DNA of 11,341 nt from an uncultured Lachnospiraceae bacterium (GTDB lineage: Bacteria; Bacillota; Clostridia; Lachnospirales; Lachnospiraceae), in contig CADCQV010000035.1 in the NCBI GenBank assembly GCA_902803625.1, positions 1-11,341 of the forward strand, read 5' to 3'. Under the pieces are notes generated by a model that ran no database searches, was not told where the DNA came from, and worked only from the letters and a program-made list of their open reading frames with translations. Each line of letters begins with the position of its first letter. Positions within the stretch are counted from its first letter, which is position 1. This document shows, piece by piece, positions 1-6,466 of this stretch. The translations under genes and the position numbers were made by a program.

Positions 1-1
1 C

Positions 2-157
2 ATGTTCAGCAAGACGCTCCACCTGATGCTGGCGGCGGTTACAAGATATGCCGTGGGTCTGGTTTATATTCCTGAAAAGGGCTTTGATGCGATGGCAGAG
101 CTGGGTTTTATGAAAAACGCCATTCTCAGGGAATATTCGGCAGTTGAAAAGAGATAA
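2..157 (+). CDS. C-terminal end of an unidentified protein (partial, cut by window edge)
   Basis: An open frame enters from the left edge and ends at a TAA at 155-157, giving at least 51 residues. It begins MFSKTLHLMLAAV and ends REYSAVEKR. I do not recognise the family. The visible part is mixed hydrophobic and basic, with one weakly hydrophobic stretch (LHLMLAAVTRYAVGLVYI) that could be a buried helix or strand rather than a clear membrane segment. The ATG at base 2 has no visible upstream sequence, so it cannot be judged as a start; the gene more probably begins outside the window. The next gene on the same strand is only a remnant, so the downstream context says nothing about its job. Confidence 0.5.
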   Translation: MFSKTLHLMLAAVTRYAVGLVYIPEKGFDAMAELGFMKNAILREYSAVEKR

Positions 158-196
158 ACAGAACTTCAGTCTGATCTAAATTTAAGAAGGAAGTAA

Positions 197-370
197 CCGG
201 GCACGGATTTCGTGATCGCCTCCTACAGCAATAATATAAAGCGTGGAACGGCGAAGGTTGTGCTTAAGGGCAAGGGAAGCTATGCCGGCACAAAGACTCT
301 TTCCTTTAAGATCGTACAAAAGGGTGCTGATTATCAGGGAGCCCTGGTCGGAGACGGCTGGGTGAAATAA
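197..370 (+). pseudogene. Decayed C-terminal fragment of a repeat-type cell-surface protein
   Basis: The frame from 197 to the TAA at 368-370 reads PGTDFVIASYSNNIKRG, then a run with KVVLKGKGSYAGTK, ending in VGDGWVK. The pattern GTDF-x-SYSNN-x-G-A-V-KGKGSYAGTK-FKI matches the Ig-like or MBG-like repeat found in many large Lachnospiraceae surface proteins. Family assignment is from memory of that pattern. An in-frame TAA at 194-196 lies directly upstream, and there is no start codon or ribosome binding site, so the piece cannot be expressed alone. It looks like the last repeat of a once much longer gene whose 5' part was deleted or frameshifted. A reading in which a single indel near 195 joins it to KKEVT is possible, but the upstream part is only about 40 bases. 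Confidence 0.55.
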
Positions 371-383
371 TGGGAACGCGGGA

Positions 384-418
384 TTCTTGCGGACAATTTC
401 CGATTTCGTCCGCAAGAA
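384..418. repeat. Perfect 11-bp inverted repeat (hairpin) after the surface-protein remnant
   Basis: TTCTTGCGGAC at 384-394 is exactly complementary to GTCCGCAAGAA at 408-418, with a 13-nt loop. It lies 14 nt after the remnant's stop codon, where the original gene's terminator would be expected. No T-run follows on either strand, so it is not a standard intrinsic terminator. It may be a relic of one. Confidence 0.55.
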
Positions 419-601
419 GTGCTCGTCTACATTTCCGTCTGCTTCGTTGTTTTTCCTCGGCGATGGAATCCAGAGGGGTTGTTGGAAAACAAAACAGAAT
501 ATATTACATTAAAGGAAGCACTGGAAAGGATAGATCAGCTTGAAGCAGAAACAGATAAAAGAATATCTTGTCAAAGAATTGTTAACTTTGGCGAAGCTTA
601 A
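419..601 (+). CDS. Doubtful small ORF just upstream of the AAA/nuclease gene
   Basis: The frame runs from a GTG at 419 to TAA at 599-601 (60 codons) and ends 17 nt before the AAA-ATPase start. The first 20 codons have no ribosome binding site and look non-coding. The second half (NKTEYITLKEALERIDQLEAE onward) looks like a soluble, charged amphipathic helix and could be real coding or a fragment of a lost protein. TTG codons at 479 and 482 lie just behind GAGGGG (473-478), but the spacing is too short for a convincing start. No family was recognised. A candidate promoter for the next gene lies inside this frame, which argues that it is a relic. Confidence 0.22.
   Translation: MLVYISVCFVVFPRRWNPEGLLENKTEYITLKEALERIDQLEAETDKRISCQRIVNFGEA
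482..510 (+). promoter_or_regulatory. Candidate promoter for the AAA/nuclease gene
   Basis: TTGGAA at 482-487 and TACATT at 505-510 are separated by 17 nt, with AT-rich sequence between them. Each box matches the sigma-A consensus at four of six positions. Transcription would start near 517, giving a leader of about 100 nt. The match is modest and no other candidate was clearly better. Confidence 0.3.
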
Positions 602-618
602 GAAATGGAGGTCCGACC

Positions 619-2322
619 ATGAAGAAGCCCTTGCCCATAGGGGTGGAGTTTTTTAATAAGATAAGATCCAATGATTATTACTATGTTGATAAGACTCTTT
701 TCATAAAGGAGCTTATAGCCAAAAAAGGCGAGGTATACCTTTTCACCCGTCCCCGGCGCTTTGGAAAGACACTGACGCTCGATATGCTGCGCTGCTTTTT
801 TGAGGAGGGAAGCGATCCCTCGCTCTTTGAGGGCTTGAAGATAATGGAGGCGGGAGAGAAATATACCTCCATGATGGGAAAATATCCCGTGATCTTTTTA
901 ACCCTCAAATCAGCCAAAGCCGGAGATGAAAAGTCGGCTTTTGAGGCTTTAAGGAATGAGATCGCCGGAGAATTTGACCGCCATGCATTGGTGCTTGAAA
1001 GTGAAGCACTAAGCGAGCAGAATAAAAAAGATTTTCTGAGATTCAGAGACAGAAAGCCGGAGCCCGATGAATATAAGGGCAGCCTGAAATTTTTATGCGA
1101 GTGTATCAAAAAGGCCACCGGAAGGAATACCATCATCCTGATCGACGAATATGACGTGCCACTGGAGAGCTCCTTTTACGACGGTTATTATGATCATATG
1201 GTGAGCTTCATCCGCAGCCTTTTCGAGGGGGCGCTGAAAACCAATGCCGTCCTGGAATTTGCTGTTATCACCGGGTGCTTAAGGATTCCAAAAGAAACCT
1301 ACGTTTCTGTGCTTATTAACCTGAAGAATAATTCCATCCTGACACCGGATTATGGGGATTATTTCGGTTTTACAGATTATGAAGTAAAAGCCGCTTTGGA
1401 GCTTTACGGGCTTTCAGATAAATTCGAGGAAGTAAGAAGCTGGTATAACGGCTATGACTTCGGAGGGAAGAACATATATAACCCCTGGAGCATTATCAAT
1501 TACTTAAATGATCACACAACAAAGGATGTCGATTTCCCTGCACCCTACTGGGCAAACACCAGCTCCAATTCCATTGTCCGGGATCTTATAGAGAGGGCGG
1601 ACTCCGACACAAAGGGGGAGATCGAGAGGCTCATCGAAGGCGGGAGCATAGAAAAGCCAGTGCATGAGGACATTACCTACGGAGAGATCTACCAGAAGCA
1701 GGATAATCTCTGGAATTTCCTGTTCTTTACGGGATATCTGAAGAAGATTGCCGAGAGGTATGATGAAAAAGGAAAATGCACCTATGTAACCATGACGATC
1801 CCAAACTGGGAGACGGAATATATCTACAGACAGAAGATCCTCAACTGGTTCGATGAGGAGATCGTAAAGAAAGCCGACCGTAGCGCGTTATTTGAAACAA
1901 TGAAAAAGGGCGACGCCGAAGGCTTTGAGCATGAGATCAATAAGCTCCTGACTCCCTCCATAAGCTACATGGATTCATATGAAAACTTCTATCATGGCTT
2001 TATGGTCGGGATCTTAACCGGCAGCAATGATTTTATCATAAAATCCAACCGGGAGTCCGGGGAGGGCAGGAGCGATATCCTTGTCAGACCTGTCAGGATG
2101 TTCGATAAAGCCTTTGTGATCGAGCTTAAGACAGTCAAACTGGAAGGCAGGAAGCCCCTCACCCTGGAAATGATGGATGCGGCGGCTGAGGAGGCGATAA
2201 AGCAGATCGATGATCGGCACTATGCAGACAGTCTCCTGGAGGAGGGCTACGGAAACATCGGCCGGTACGGGATATCCTTCTTCAGAAAGGACTGCCGGGT
2301 GCACTATAAGGACGGATATTAA
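619..2322 (+). CDS. AAA-ATPase-like protein with C-terminal PD-(D/E)XK nuclease domain
   Basis: The 567-residue protein matches the architecture AAA-ATPase_like (PF09820) plus PDDEXK_9 (PF08011, formerly DUF1703). The N-terminal PIGVEFF...YYVDKT block is the family signature. The P-loop-like segment TRPRRFGKT covers residues 43-51 with K50 and T51. Walker B is TIILIDEYD (171-179, D176/E177), and the family block GCLRI...GFTDYEV lies at 219-256. The nuclease core at the C-terminus has GRSDILV (D486) followed by FVIELK (E502, K504), the usual D-x(n)-E-x-K metal site, then AIKQI...HYA. Length is normal and nothing essential seems lost. The ATG at 619 has a strong GGAGG at 607-611 with 7-nt spacing. 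These genes occur in many copies in gut Clostridia and Bacteroidetes. Their biological role is not settled, and defence or mobile-element functions have been suggested. The gene is solitary, between a decayed region and a palindrome array. Confidence 0.9.
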   Translation: MKKPLPIGVEFFNKIRSNDYYYVDKTLFIKELIAKKGEVYLFTRPRRFGKTLTLDMLRCFFEEGSDPSLFEGLKIMEAGEKYTSMMGKYPVIFLTLKSAKAGDEKSAFEALRNEIAGEFDRHALVLESEALSEQNKKDFLRFRDRKPEPDEYKGSLKFLCECIKKATGRNTIILIDEYDVPLESSFYDGYYDHMVSFIRSLFEGALKTNAVLEFAVITGCLRIPKETYVSVLINLKNNSILTPDYGDYFGFTDYEVKAALELYGLSDKFEEVRSWYNGYDFGGKNIYNPWSIINYLNDHTTKDVDFPAPYWANTSSNSIVRDLIERADSDTKGEIERLIEGGSIEKPVHEDITYGEIYQKQDNLWNFLFFTGYLKKIAERYDEKGKCTYVTMTIPNWETEYIYRQKILNWFDEEIVKKADRSALFETMKKGDAEGFEHEINKLLTPSISYMDSYENFYHGFMVGILTGSNDFIIKSNRESGEGRSDILVRPVRMFDKAFVIELKTVKLEGRKPLTLEMMDAAAEEAIKQIDDRHYADSLLEEGYGNIGRYGISFFRKDCRVHYKDGY

Positions 2323-2376
2323 GTCAAAGAGAACGAAGAGAATATGGACAGAAAAACATATGTATTCGCATAATAT

Positions 2377-2427
2377 AAATTATACGAACATAAAACCGCA
2401 TTCGCGGTTTTATGGTTCGTATAATTT
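2377..2427. repeat. Long palindrome, copy 1
   Basis: Left arm 2377-2399 and right arm 2404-2427 pair along 23 bp, interrupted by one extra G in the right arm, around an ATTC loop. The inner part is AAAACCGC-ATTC-GCGGTTTT. A 46-nt block (2383-2428) recurs identically 105 nt downstream at 2488-2533. Confidence 0.9.
2391..2412. terminator. Candidate bidirectional intrinsic terminator inside palindrome copy 1
   Basis: The core AAAACCGC-ATTC-GCGGTTTT gives a GC stem, a four-base loop, a T-tract on the plus strand and a T-tract on the minus strand. It sits about 70 nt after the stop of the AAA/nuclease gene and could end its transcripts. The same core is present in copy 2 (2496-2517) and could act on read-through from the minus-strand cluster. 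The T-tracts are short, so efficiency is uncertain. Confidence 0.5.
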
Positions 2428-2432
2428 AACGA

Positions 2433-2458
2433 GCAAAAATATCGTCAGATGTTTTTGC
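2433..2458. repeat. Small A5/T5 hairpin
   Basis: GCAAAAA at 2433-2439 pairs with TTTTTGC at 2452-2458 around a 12-nt loop. It overlaps the first copy of the linker repeat and follows the same outer-arm/A5/loop/T5 design as the larger hairpins downstream. Confidence 0.5.
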
Positions 2459-2487
2459 GAGTCTACTGAAAGTCAAGAACGTAAATT
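2445..2487 (+). repeat. Linker direct repeat, copy 1 of 3
   Basis: A 43-nt unit containing GCGAGTCTACTGAAAGTCAA, identical to the unit at 2701-2743 (offset 256 nt). It is not itself clearly palindromic. It sits between the two copies of the long palindrome. Confidence 0.9.
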
Positions 2488-2532
2488 TACGAACATAAAA
2501 CCGCATTCGCGGTTTTATGGTTCGTATAATTT
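2483..2532. repeat. Long palindrome, copy 2
   Basis: The 46-nt block 2488-2533 is identical to 2383-2428, including the ATTC loop and the extra G in the right arm. The outermost left-arm bases differ (AAATTT instead of AAATTAT), so the outer stem is slightly weaker than in copy 1. Confidence 0.9.
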
Positions 2533-2535
2533 ATA

Positions 2536-2565
2536 GCAACGAAAAATACACCTGTTTTTCGTTGC
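2536..2565. repeat. GCAACG hairpin, copy 1
   Basis: GCAACGAAAAA (2536-2546) pairs perfectly with TTTTTCGTTGC (2555-2565) around the loop TACACCTG. A 45-nt block including it (2529-2573) recurs at 2824-2868 with one base changed in the loop. Confidence 0.9.
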
Positions 2566-2578
2566 GTAACGAGGAACA

Positions 2579-2606
2579 CGACCAAAAACAAGTATATTTT
2601 TGGTCG
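2579..2606. repeat. CGACC hairpin, same design but unrelated outer arm
   Basis: CGACCAAAAA (2579-2588) pairs perfectly with TTTTTGGTCG (2597-2606) around the 8-nt loop CAAGTATA. It shares the A5-loop8-T5 core layout with the GCAACG hairpins but has a different outer arm, and it was seen only once. Confidence 0.85.
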
Positions 2607-2621
2607 TTATAAAATATCGGA

Positions 2622-2653
2622 GAATGAATTACGAGTTAACGAGTAATTCATTC
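2622..2653. repeat. GAATGAATTAC perfect inverted repeat
   Basis: GAATGAATTAC (2622-2632) pairs perfectly with GTAATTCATTC (2643-2653). The 10-nt loop, GAGTTAACGA, itself contains the palindrome GTTAAC. Confidence 0.85.
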
Positions 2654-2655
2654 GG

Positions 2656-2696
2656 AGATGTTTTTCGGAGTCTACTGAAAGTCAAGTAAGTAAATT
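2656..2696 (+). repeat. Linker direct repeat, copy 2 of 3 (diverged)
   Basis: Aligns with the other two linker units from AGATGTTTTT through GAGTCTACTGAAAGTCAAG to GTAAATT. It has CGG instead of GCG after the T-run and TAAG instead of GAAC near the end. Divergence is limited to those two short spots. Confidence 0.85.
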
Positions 2697-2700
2697 AACT

Positions 2701-2743
2701 TCAGATGTTTTTGCGAGTCTACTGAAAGTCAAGAACGTAAATT
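2701..2743 (+). repeat. Linker direct repeat, copy 3 of 3
   Basis: Identical over 43 nt to the unit at 2445-2487. It starts only a few bases after the diverged second copy ends, so copies 2 and 3 are nearly tandem while copy 1 is separated by several palindromes. Confidence 0.9.
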
Positions 2744-2794
2744 ATCACACTGATAGTTACTGAGGGGTTATTTGATTCGTATAATTTTAATGTG

Positions 2795-2815
2795 AAAGCC
2801 TTGAAGGTTTTTTTT
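2795..2815 (+). terminator. Weak terminator-like stem with T8 run
   Basis: AAAGCCT (2795-2801) can pair with AGGTTTT (2805-2811), with one G-T pair and a three-base TGA loop, and it ends in eight Ts (2808-2815). The stem is weak and no plus-strand gene is close upstream, so a function is doubtful. Confidence 0.25.
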
Positions 2816-2830
2816 GTTCGTATATTTATA

Positions 2831-2860
2831 GCAACGAAAAATATACCTGTTTTTCGTTGC
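2831..2860. repeat. GCAACG hairpin, copy 2
   Basis: GCAACGAAAAA (2831-2841) pairs perfectly with TTTTTCGTTGC (2850-2860) around TATACCTG. It differs from copy 1 by one loop base. It lies 31 nt beyond the end of the minus-strand HD-GYP gene, so it is the first structure met by transcripts leaving that cluster. The T-tract lies inside the stem, so it is not a textbook terminator. Confidence 0.9.
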
Positions 2861-2891
2861 GTAACGAGCAAAAAATTGTTATGAGCAGTCT

Positions 2892-3782
2892 CTATGCATC
2901 CACATCCTCAGGGATGCATTTTTCCAGTTCCTCCTTCGGAATGGACAGGAAAATATCCACGAGCTCCTTATCCAGCTGGGTTCCGGCAACTTCTTTCATA
3001 ATCCCGGCGGCTTCCTCGTAGCTCCGCGGGGGCTTATAGGATCTCCGCATTGTAATGGCTGAATAGGTGTCAGCTATGGCAAGGATCTTTGCAGGATAAG
3101 GTATTTCATCCGCTGTCTTCTTATAATAACCGGTACCGTCTATCTTTTCATGATGGTATTCTATCCAGGGCAGAATCTCATTTAAGGAATTTAAGGGTTT
3201 CATTATCTGTACCCCGAGCGACGGATGCTTTCTCATTATCTCCCATTCATCCGCTGTTAAAGACGAAGGCTTATTGAGTATTTCCTCCGGTATTCCGAGC
3301 TTTCCAACATCATGCATAAGAGCAGCGAATTCAAGGCTTATCTTATTAAGGGATCCTCTATTTTCAGGGGGAATATAGTCATAGAAAACCATCGCTATAT
3401 TCTTTACATAGTGGCTGTGTCCCTTCAGATTGGGATCCCGCGCGTCCACCACTCCGATAAGGGCCTCTGCAATGCTAAGAGCGTTTACCTTAATGGTATT
3501 AACAAGTCTGTTCATTACGGAAAGGACAATGGAAACAAAGACACTTCCGCCAAAGAGAATGCACGCAATGATAATGTCCGGTTTTCCGTAGGCAGCTACC
3601 AGAATATAGCCTAAAAGGAAGAAAATAAGAAGCAAAAGGGCTATATTTTCCCACATTCTGTCATTGGTCCTGCCTGATGACAGTACATCCGAGGATCCGA
3701 TGATAAGTCGGTAATAGCGGTAAATATTTGTAACCATAATGACCACCCCGAGGATGATCATAAAGATAATAAGCGCATTCAT
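2892..3782 (-). CDS. Membrane-anchored HD-GYP domain phosphodiesterase (GYY variant)
   Basis: The 296-residue protein has three predicted membrane segments (about 2-19, 47-66 and 68-90) and then an HD-GYP domain, the class that hydrolyses cyclic-di-GMP or related cyclic dinucleotides. Visible metal ligands and signature residues are H122 (GHSHYV), H157-D158 and K161 in MHDVGKLGIP, H186, H210-H211 in YHHEKIDGTGY, and D238 in ADTYSA. The GYP motif itself reads GYY (218-220), and the following loop (KKTADEIP) is shorter than usual. All metal ligands are kept, so activity is plausible but substrate choice may differ. It is last in the minus-strand cluster. Its ATG overlaps the Nudix stop codon in an ATGA arrangement (3779-3782) behind only a weak TTGGA, suggesting translational coupling. 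No diguanylate cyclase is present in the window. Confidence 0.87.
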   Translation of the reverse strand: MNALIIFMIILGVVIMVTNIYRYYRLIIGSSDVLSSGRTNDRMWENIALLLLIFFLLGYILVAAYGKPDIIIACILFGGSVFVSIVLSVMNRLVNTIKVNALSIAEALIGVVDARDPNLKGHSHYVKNIAMVFYDYIPPENRGSLNKISLEFAALMHDVGKLGIPEEILNKPSSLTADEWEIMRKHPSLGVQIMKPLNSLNEILPWIEYHHEKIDGTGYYKKTADEIPYPAKILAIADTYSAITMRRSYKPPRSYEEAAGIMKEVAGTQLDKELVDIFLSIPKEELEKCIPEDVDA

Positions 3783-4384
3783 GATAAAAATCCAAAAGGC
3801 TCCTTATCGTGGATAAAATGCATAAGCTGGAAGGCAAAAGGCATCGCAACAAGCTCCTCCTTCAAAATCCTCCTGACCTCATCACGGTCTAAAAGCAGGA
3901 CCTGTATTTCTTCACTTTCCTCAGCATATTTATTGCTGAGTTCACCTTCGGCATAGCCGTAGATTATCCCCACTGACTCGTCAGTAAGACCCACAGTGGT
4001 AAAACGGGCTTCAGTAAACATTTTGTCGCATTTGATCGGATGGAAGGTAAGCCCGGTTTCCTCGTGAAGTTCACGGATTGCAGCTTCCTCCATATTTTCA
4101 CCCTGTTCCGTGAGACCGGCCGGAAGCTCATAGACATAGTTATCTATGGGGTAGCGGTACTGCCTTATGGCTACCACCTTATCCTTTTTTTCCCCGTACA
4201 GTGCGTAGATGATGACCCCGTCAGGGTCGTTTCTTCGTGTGGTGATCTTCAGTTTTTCAATGCTGTCAGCCCGGCTTGCCACATTATAATGGGATTCATG
4301 ACCCTTGGAATTGAAGCCATGGGCATCGTAAAGATTAACGAATTTTGTGTCGGTTAGTTTCTTTATGTCCTTTACGTTTATCAT
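3779..4384 (-). CDS. Nudix hydrolase, ADP-ribose pyrophosphatase-like
   Basis: The 201-residue protein carries a complete Nudix box from G90 to L112. It reads GLTEQGE, then seven residues, then RELHEETGL, giving the magnesium-binding REXXEE core (R104-E109). Upstream, AIRQYRYPIDNYVYELPAG (72-90) is the strand-turn signature of the ADP-ribose pyrophosphatase (NudF) branch, which splits ADP-ribose to AMP and ribose-5-phosphate. Substrate assignment is by this similarity only; related Nudix enzymes act on other nucleoside diphosphate derivatives. The start ATG (4382-4384) has GAGAGGAG 8 nt upstream. It follows the kinase-like gene after 88 nt without a convincing promoter or terminator, and overlaps the next HD-GYP gene by 4 nt, so it is probably expressed with it. 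Location should be cytoplasmic, as no signal or membrane segment is seen. Confidence 0.88.
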   Translation of the reverse strand: MINVKDIKKLTDTKFVNLYDAHGFNSKGHESHYNVASRADSIEKLKITTRRNDPDGVIIYALYGEKKDKVVAIRQYRYPIDNYVYELPAGLTEQGENMEEAAIRELHEETGLTFHPIKCDKMFTEARFTTVGLTDESVGIIYGYAEGELSNKYAEESEEIQVLLLDRDEVRRILKEELVAMPFAFQLMHFIHDKEPFGFLS

Positions 4385-4472
4385 ATTATATGCTCCTCTC
4401 TTAAAGCTGTTTTTGCTACTTTATTATTACGAGTGCCCCGCAAAAGATCCTTCCTGTTTCAGGATATACGGT

Positions 4473-6464
4473 TCAAGCCCTCTTTAATGTCAGGTTAATG
4501 GTGAAGCTGGTACCCTTGTTTTTCTCGCTGTCCACGGAAATGCTTCCTTCCATAAGGTCGATTATCCTCTTTGCGATCGGCATGCTTAAGCCCGTTACCT
4601 TGTAGCCGTAGTCTCCGGTATATTCTCCCTGATTGAAGGGCTTGAAAATACGCTTACGGAGTCCGGGACTGATTCCCGCGCCGGAATCGCTCATAATGAT
4701 GCATATCACATCCATTCCGTTAAGAACCGCTGTTCTGTTTACCACAAAACCTACAGTACCTCCACCGGGTGTGTATTTCACCGCATTTGAAAGAATGGTC
4801 AGTATAACCTGGCTTAATTTCACTTCATCCCCCATGTAGCCCGTGCTTAAGAGATTGTCATAGCTGCTTTCGAAAATAACTCCCTTTTCTTTGCATTTAC
4901 TGCCGATAATAGTGCATATCTGTTCAAAGAGACGGGAAAATGAGAATTCCTCATTTCGCAATACCATCTGTCCTGTATCGATATTACTGACATCAATAAT
5001 ATCATTCACAATACTGAGGAGGTGATTTGCAGAAACTCTGCATTTGTCTAGATGAATTCTCGCCTCTTCGGGAACAGCGGGTACTGCGGCTGCATTCTCT
5101 CCTTCCTGCATAATAATATTCAAGGGGTTTATTATCTCCCTGCCCATATTGGAAAGGAACTGTATCCTGTCCATATTGGCCTGCTCAGCAACAGACAGAG
5201 CCTGTCTTAAAGAAGCATTCTTTTCCAGGTTCATCCGGGTCTCCCTGTCAACATTTGAGAAGCTTAGACCCACGGCATGAACGGTATCATCCTTTCTTTC
5301 CTCAGGAGAACGGACTGCGGCAAAATGTATAAGGACATACAGCTCCCTTCCTTCCCGCTCAATTGTATAGAGATAAGACACGATACGTTCATTTTTCAGC
5401 CTTTCCCTGATGGCATCCGGCTGTACAAAGGACAGGAATTCCTCTCTGTATTCATTGGTAACATAGTTATTGGCATAATCTGTAATGCTCTTAATATATG
5501 AACTATGCTCTCCTTCTTTGAAATCGTTGCTGTCTCCGGATTCCTTGTAGCATATGCAGTCATCGCTGTCGAGATCAATATAATAAACGCTCCAGTAGCC
5601 GCAGCTCAAAGCGGAAATAAGACTGCTGGCCTTTTTATGCCGGTCATTTACGAACTTGTCAAGCCCGTCCTTTACATCGGACAATCTGTCACTTAAAACC
5701 TTGATATCGTTGGTAAAGGGTAGCTTTCCCGCCGGTGAACCGGGATTAACCTCCGCTGTAAGCTCCTCTATCCTGTCGTAAAGCTCATTCAGGTTTTCAT
5801 TTATGTTCTGTAAACGTTTTCTTAAGTACGCTGTGGCCATAATGGCAAAGATGACGCCGAGAAGCAGGGAAACTATACAGCCGAAAATGACCACCTTTAC
5901 CTCCCCGTAGATACGGGAATCATACCAGTCCGCACTGAAATCCACTGCAACTATGGCCGCCACATTCCCTGCGGAATCAAAAACAGGACTGTAGGCGCTG
6001 TAAAAGCGGCCCCATTGATCGGTATAGGGCTCTTTGTCAACAGACGGCATTCCGCCTGCAGCAGTATTAAGAGCATCGGTTGAAACAACGGGTGTACCGT
6101 ATTCGGCAGGATCCTCAATAGTGGGATCAACCAGAAATTCGAAACTTCCGGGTCTGGTCTCACGGACCGTATAAATATACTCGAGGTCAATATTATTCTG
6201 GAAAACGGAAAGGATCTGATGAACCTTTTTATAATCGGGGCTGTCCATATCCGATTCCTGCATCCTGCCGAGCGCATCCCCGTCAAGCATATCTGCGGCG
6301 GTATTTGCAACATCCATCATCCTGCTTTCTATAAGAAGCTTCATGGAATTCTTTGAATGTCTGACCAGTACGATACCCAGTATCAGATTACCAAGTATCA
6401 GGAGCGCTGTAATGGCTATAGCCATCAGCAATGAAGAATTAGCCCGGCGTTCTTTCTTTTTCAT
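4473..6464 (-). CDS. Cache-PAS sensor histidine-kinase-like protein lacking the phospho-acceptor His
   Basis: The 663-residue protein has membrane helix 1 (about 12-34), an extracellular Cache-like sensor domain (about 35-188, ending FYSAYSPVFDSAGNVAAIVAVDF), membrane helix 2 (about 189-213), a coiled linker, a PAS-like block (about 283-405, from LISALSCGYWSVYYIDLDS), a dimerisation-helix region (about 430-497) and a HATPase_c domain (about 505-660). The usual H-box (SNMSHEIRTPLN in the family) reads SNMGREIINPLN, so the phosphorylated His is Arg442 (codon at 5139-5141). The N-box (N560) and G1 (DSGAGI, 593-598) remain. G2 is altered to VTGLSMPIAK, losing two glycines of the family GTGLG pattern. 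There is no receiver domain and no response regulator nearby. It starts 2 nt after the HD-GYP stop, with GAGAGG upstream, so translation is likely coupled. It is best seen as a pseudokinase sensor. Confidence 0.88.
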   Translation of the reverse strand: MKKKERRANSSLLMAIAITALLILGNLILGIVLVRHSKNSMKLLIESRMMDVANTAADMLDGDALGRMQESDMDSPDYKKVHQILSVFQNNIDLEYIYTVRETRPGSFEFLVDPTIEDPAEYGTPVVSTDALNTAAGGMPSVDKEPYTDQWGRFYSAYSPVFDSAGNVAAIVAVDFSADWYDSRIYGEVKVVIFGCIVSLLLGVIFAIMATAYLRKRLQNINENLNELYDRIEELTAEVNPGSPAGKLPFTNDIKVLSDRLSDVKDGLDKFVNDRHKKASSLISALSCGYWSVYYIDLDSDDCICYKESGDSNDFKEGEHSSYIKSITDYANNYVTNEYREEFLSFVQPDAIRERLKNERIVSYLYTIEREGRELYVLIHFAAVRSPEERKDDTVHAVGLSFSNVDRETRMNLEKNASLRQALSVAEQANMDRIQFLSNMGREIINPLNIIMQEGENAAAVPAVPEEARIHLDKCRVSANHLLSIVNDIIDVSNIDTGQMVLRNEEFSFSRLFEQICTIIGSKCKEKGVIFESSYDNLLSTGYMGDEVKLSQVILTILSNAVKYTPGGGTVGFVVNRTAVLNGMDVICIIMSDSGAGISPGLRKRIFKPFNQGEYTGDYGYKVTGLSMPIAKRIIDLMEGSISVDSEKNKGTSFTINLTLKRA

Positions 6465-6466
6465 AA

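Larger units (their letters stand above)
2374..2868. repeat. Mosaic of palindromes and direct repeats filling the convergent intergenic gap
   Basis: The 569-nt gap between two convergent genes contains no credible gene. It is built from at least six hairpin-forming palindromes and a roughly 42-nt linker repeat present three times, several units occurring twice. The separate units are listed as individual entries. Many hairpins share one design: a variable outer arm, then AAAAA, an 8-12 nt loop, TTTTT and the complementary outer arm. The word AACGAG recurs at unit borders (2428-2433, 2568-2573, 2638-2643, 2863-2868). The base composition is far more AT-rich than the flanking genes. Confidence 0.85.

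Noticed and set aside
384..418. Intrinsic terminator
   Set aside because: The stem is good, but no T-run follows on either strand, so it is listed only as an inverted repeat.
2014..2304. Antisense frame of 96 codons inside the AAA/nuclease gene, and a similar one at 681-1136
   Set aside because: Both lie opposite well-supported coding sequence with recognisable motifs. They have no ribosome binding site or family features.
2210..2536. Plus-strand frame of 108 codons across the end of the AAA/nuclease gene and into the palindromes
   Set aside because: The first part is a shifted frame of a clear gene. The rest translates the duplicated palindrome, giving a repeated peptide (NIKPHSRFYGSYNL) as expected from DNA repeats, not from a protein.
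2445..2743. Possible CRISPR-like array from the thrice-repeated linker unit
   Set aside because: The three copies are irregularly spaced (about 170 nt and 4 nt between them), and the intervening DNA is other palindromes, not uniform unique spacers. No cas genes are present.
4040..4357. Plus-strand frame of 105 codons opposite the Nudix gene
   Set aside because: The opposite strand carries a complete Nudix box and a good ribosome binding site. This frame has neither a start signal nor a family pattern.
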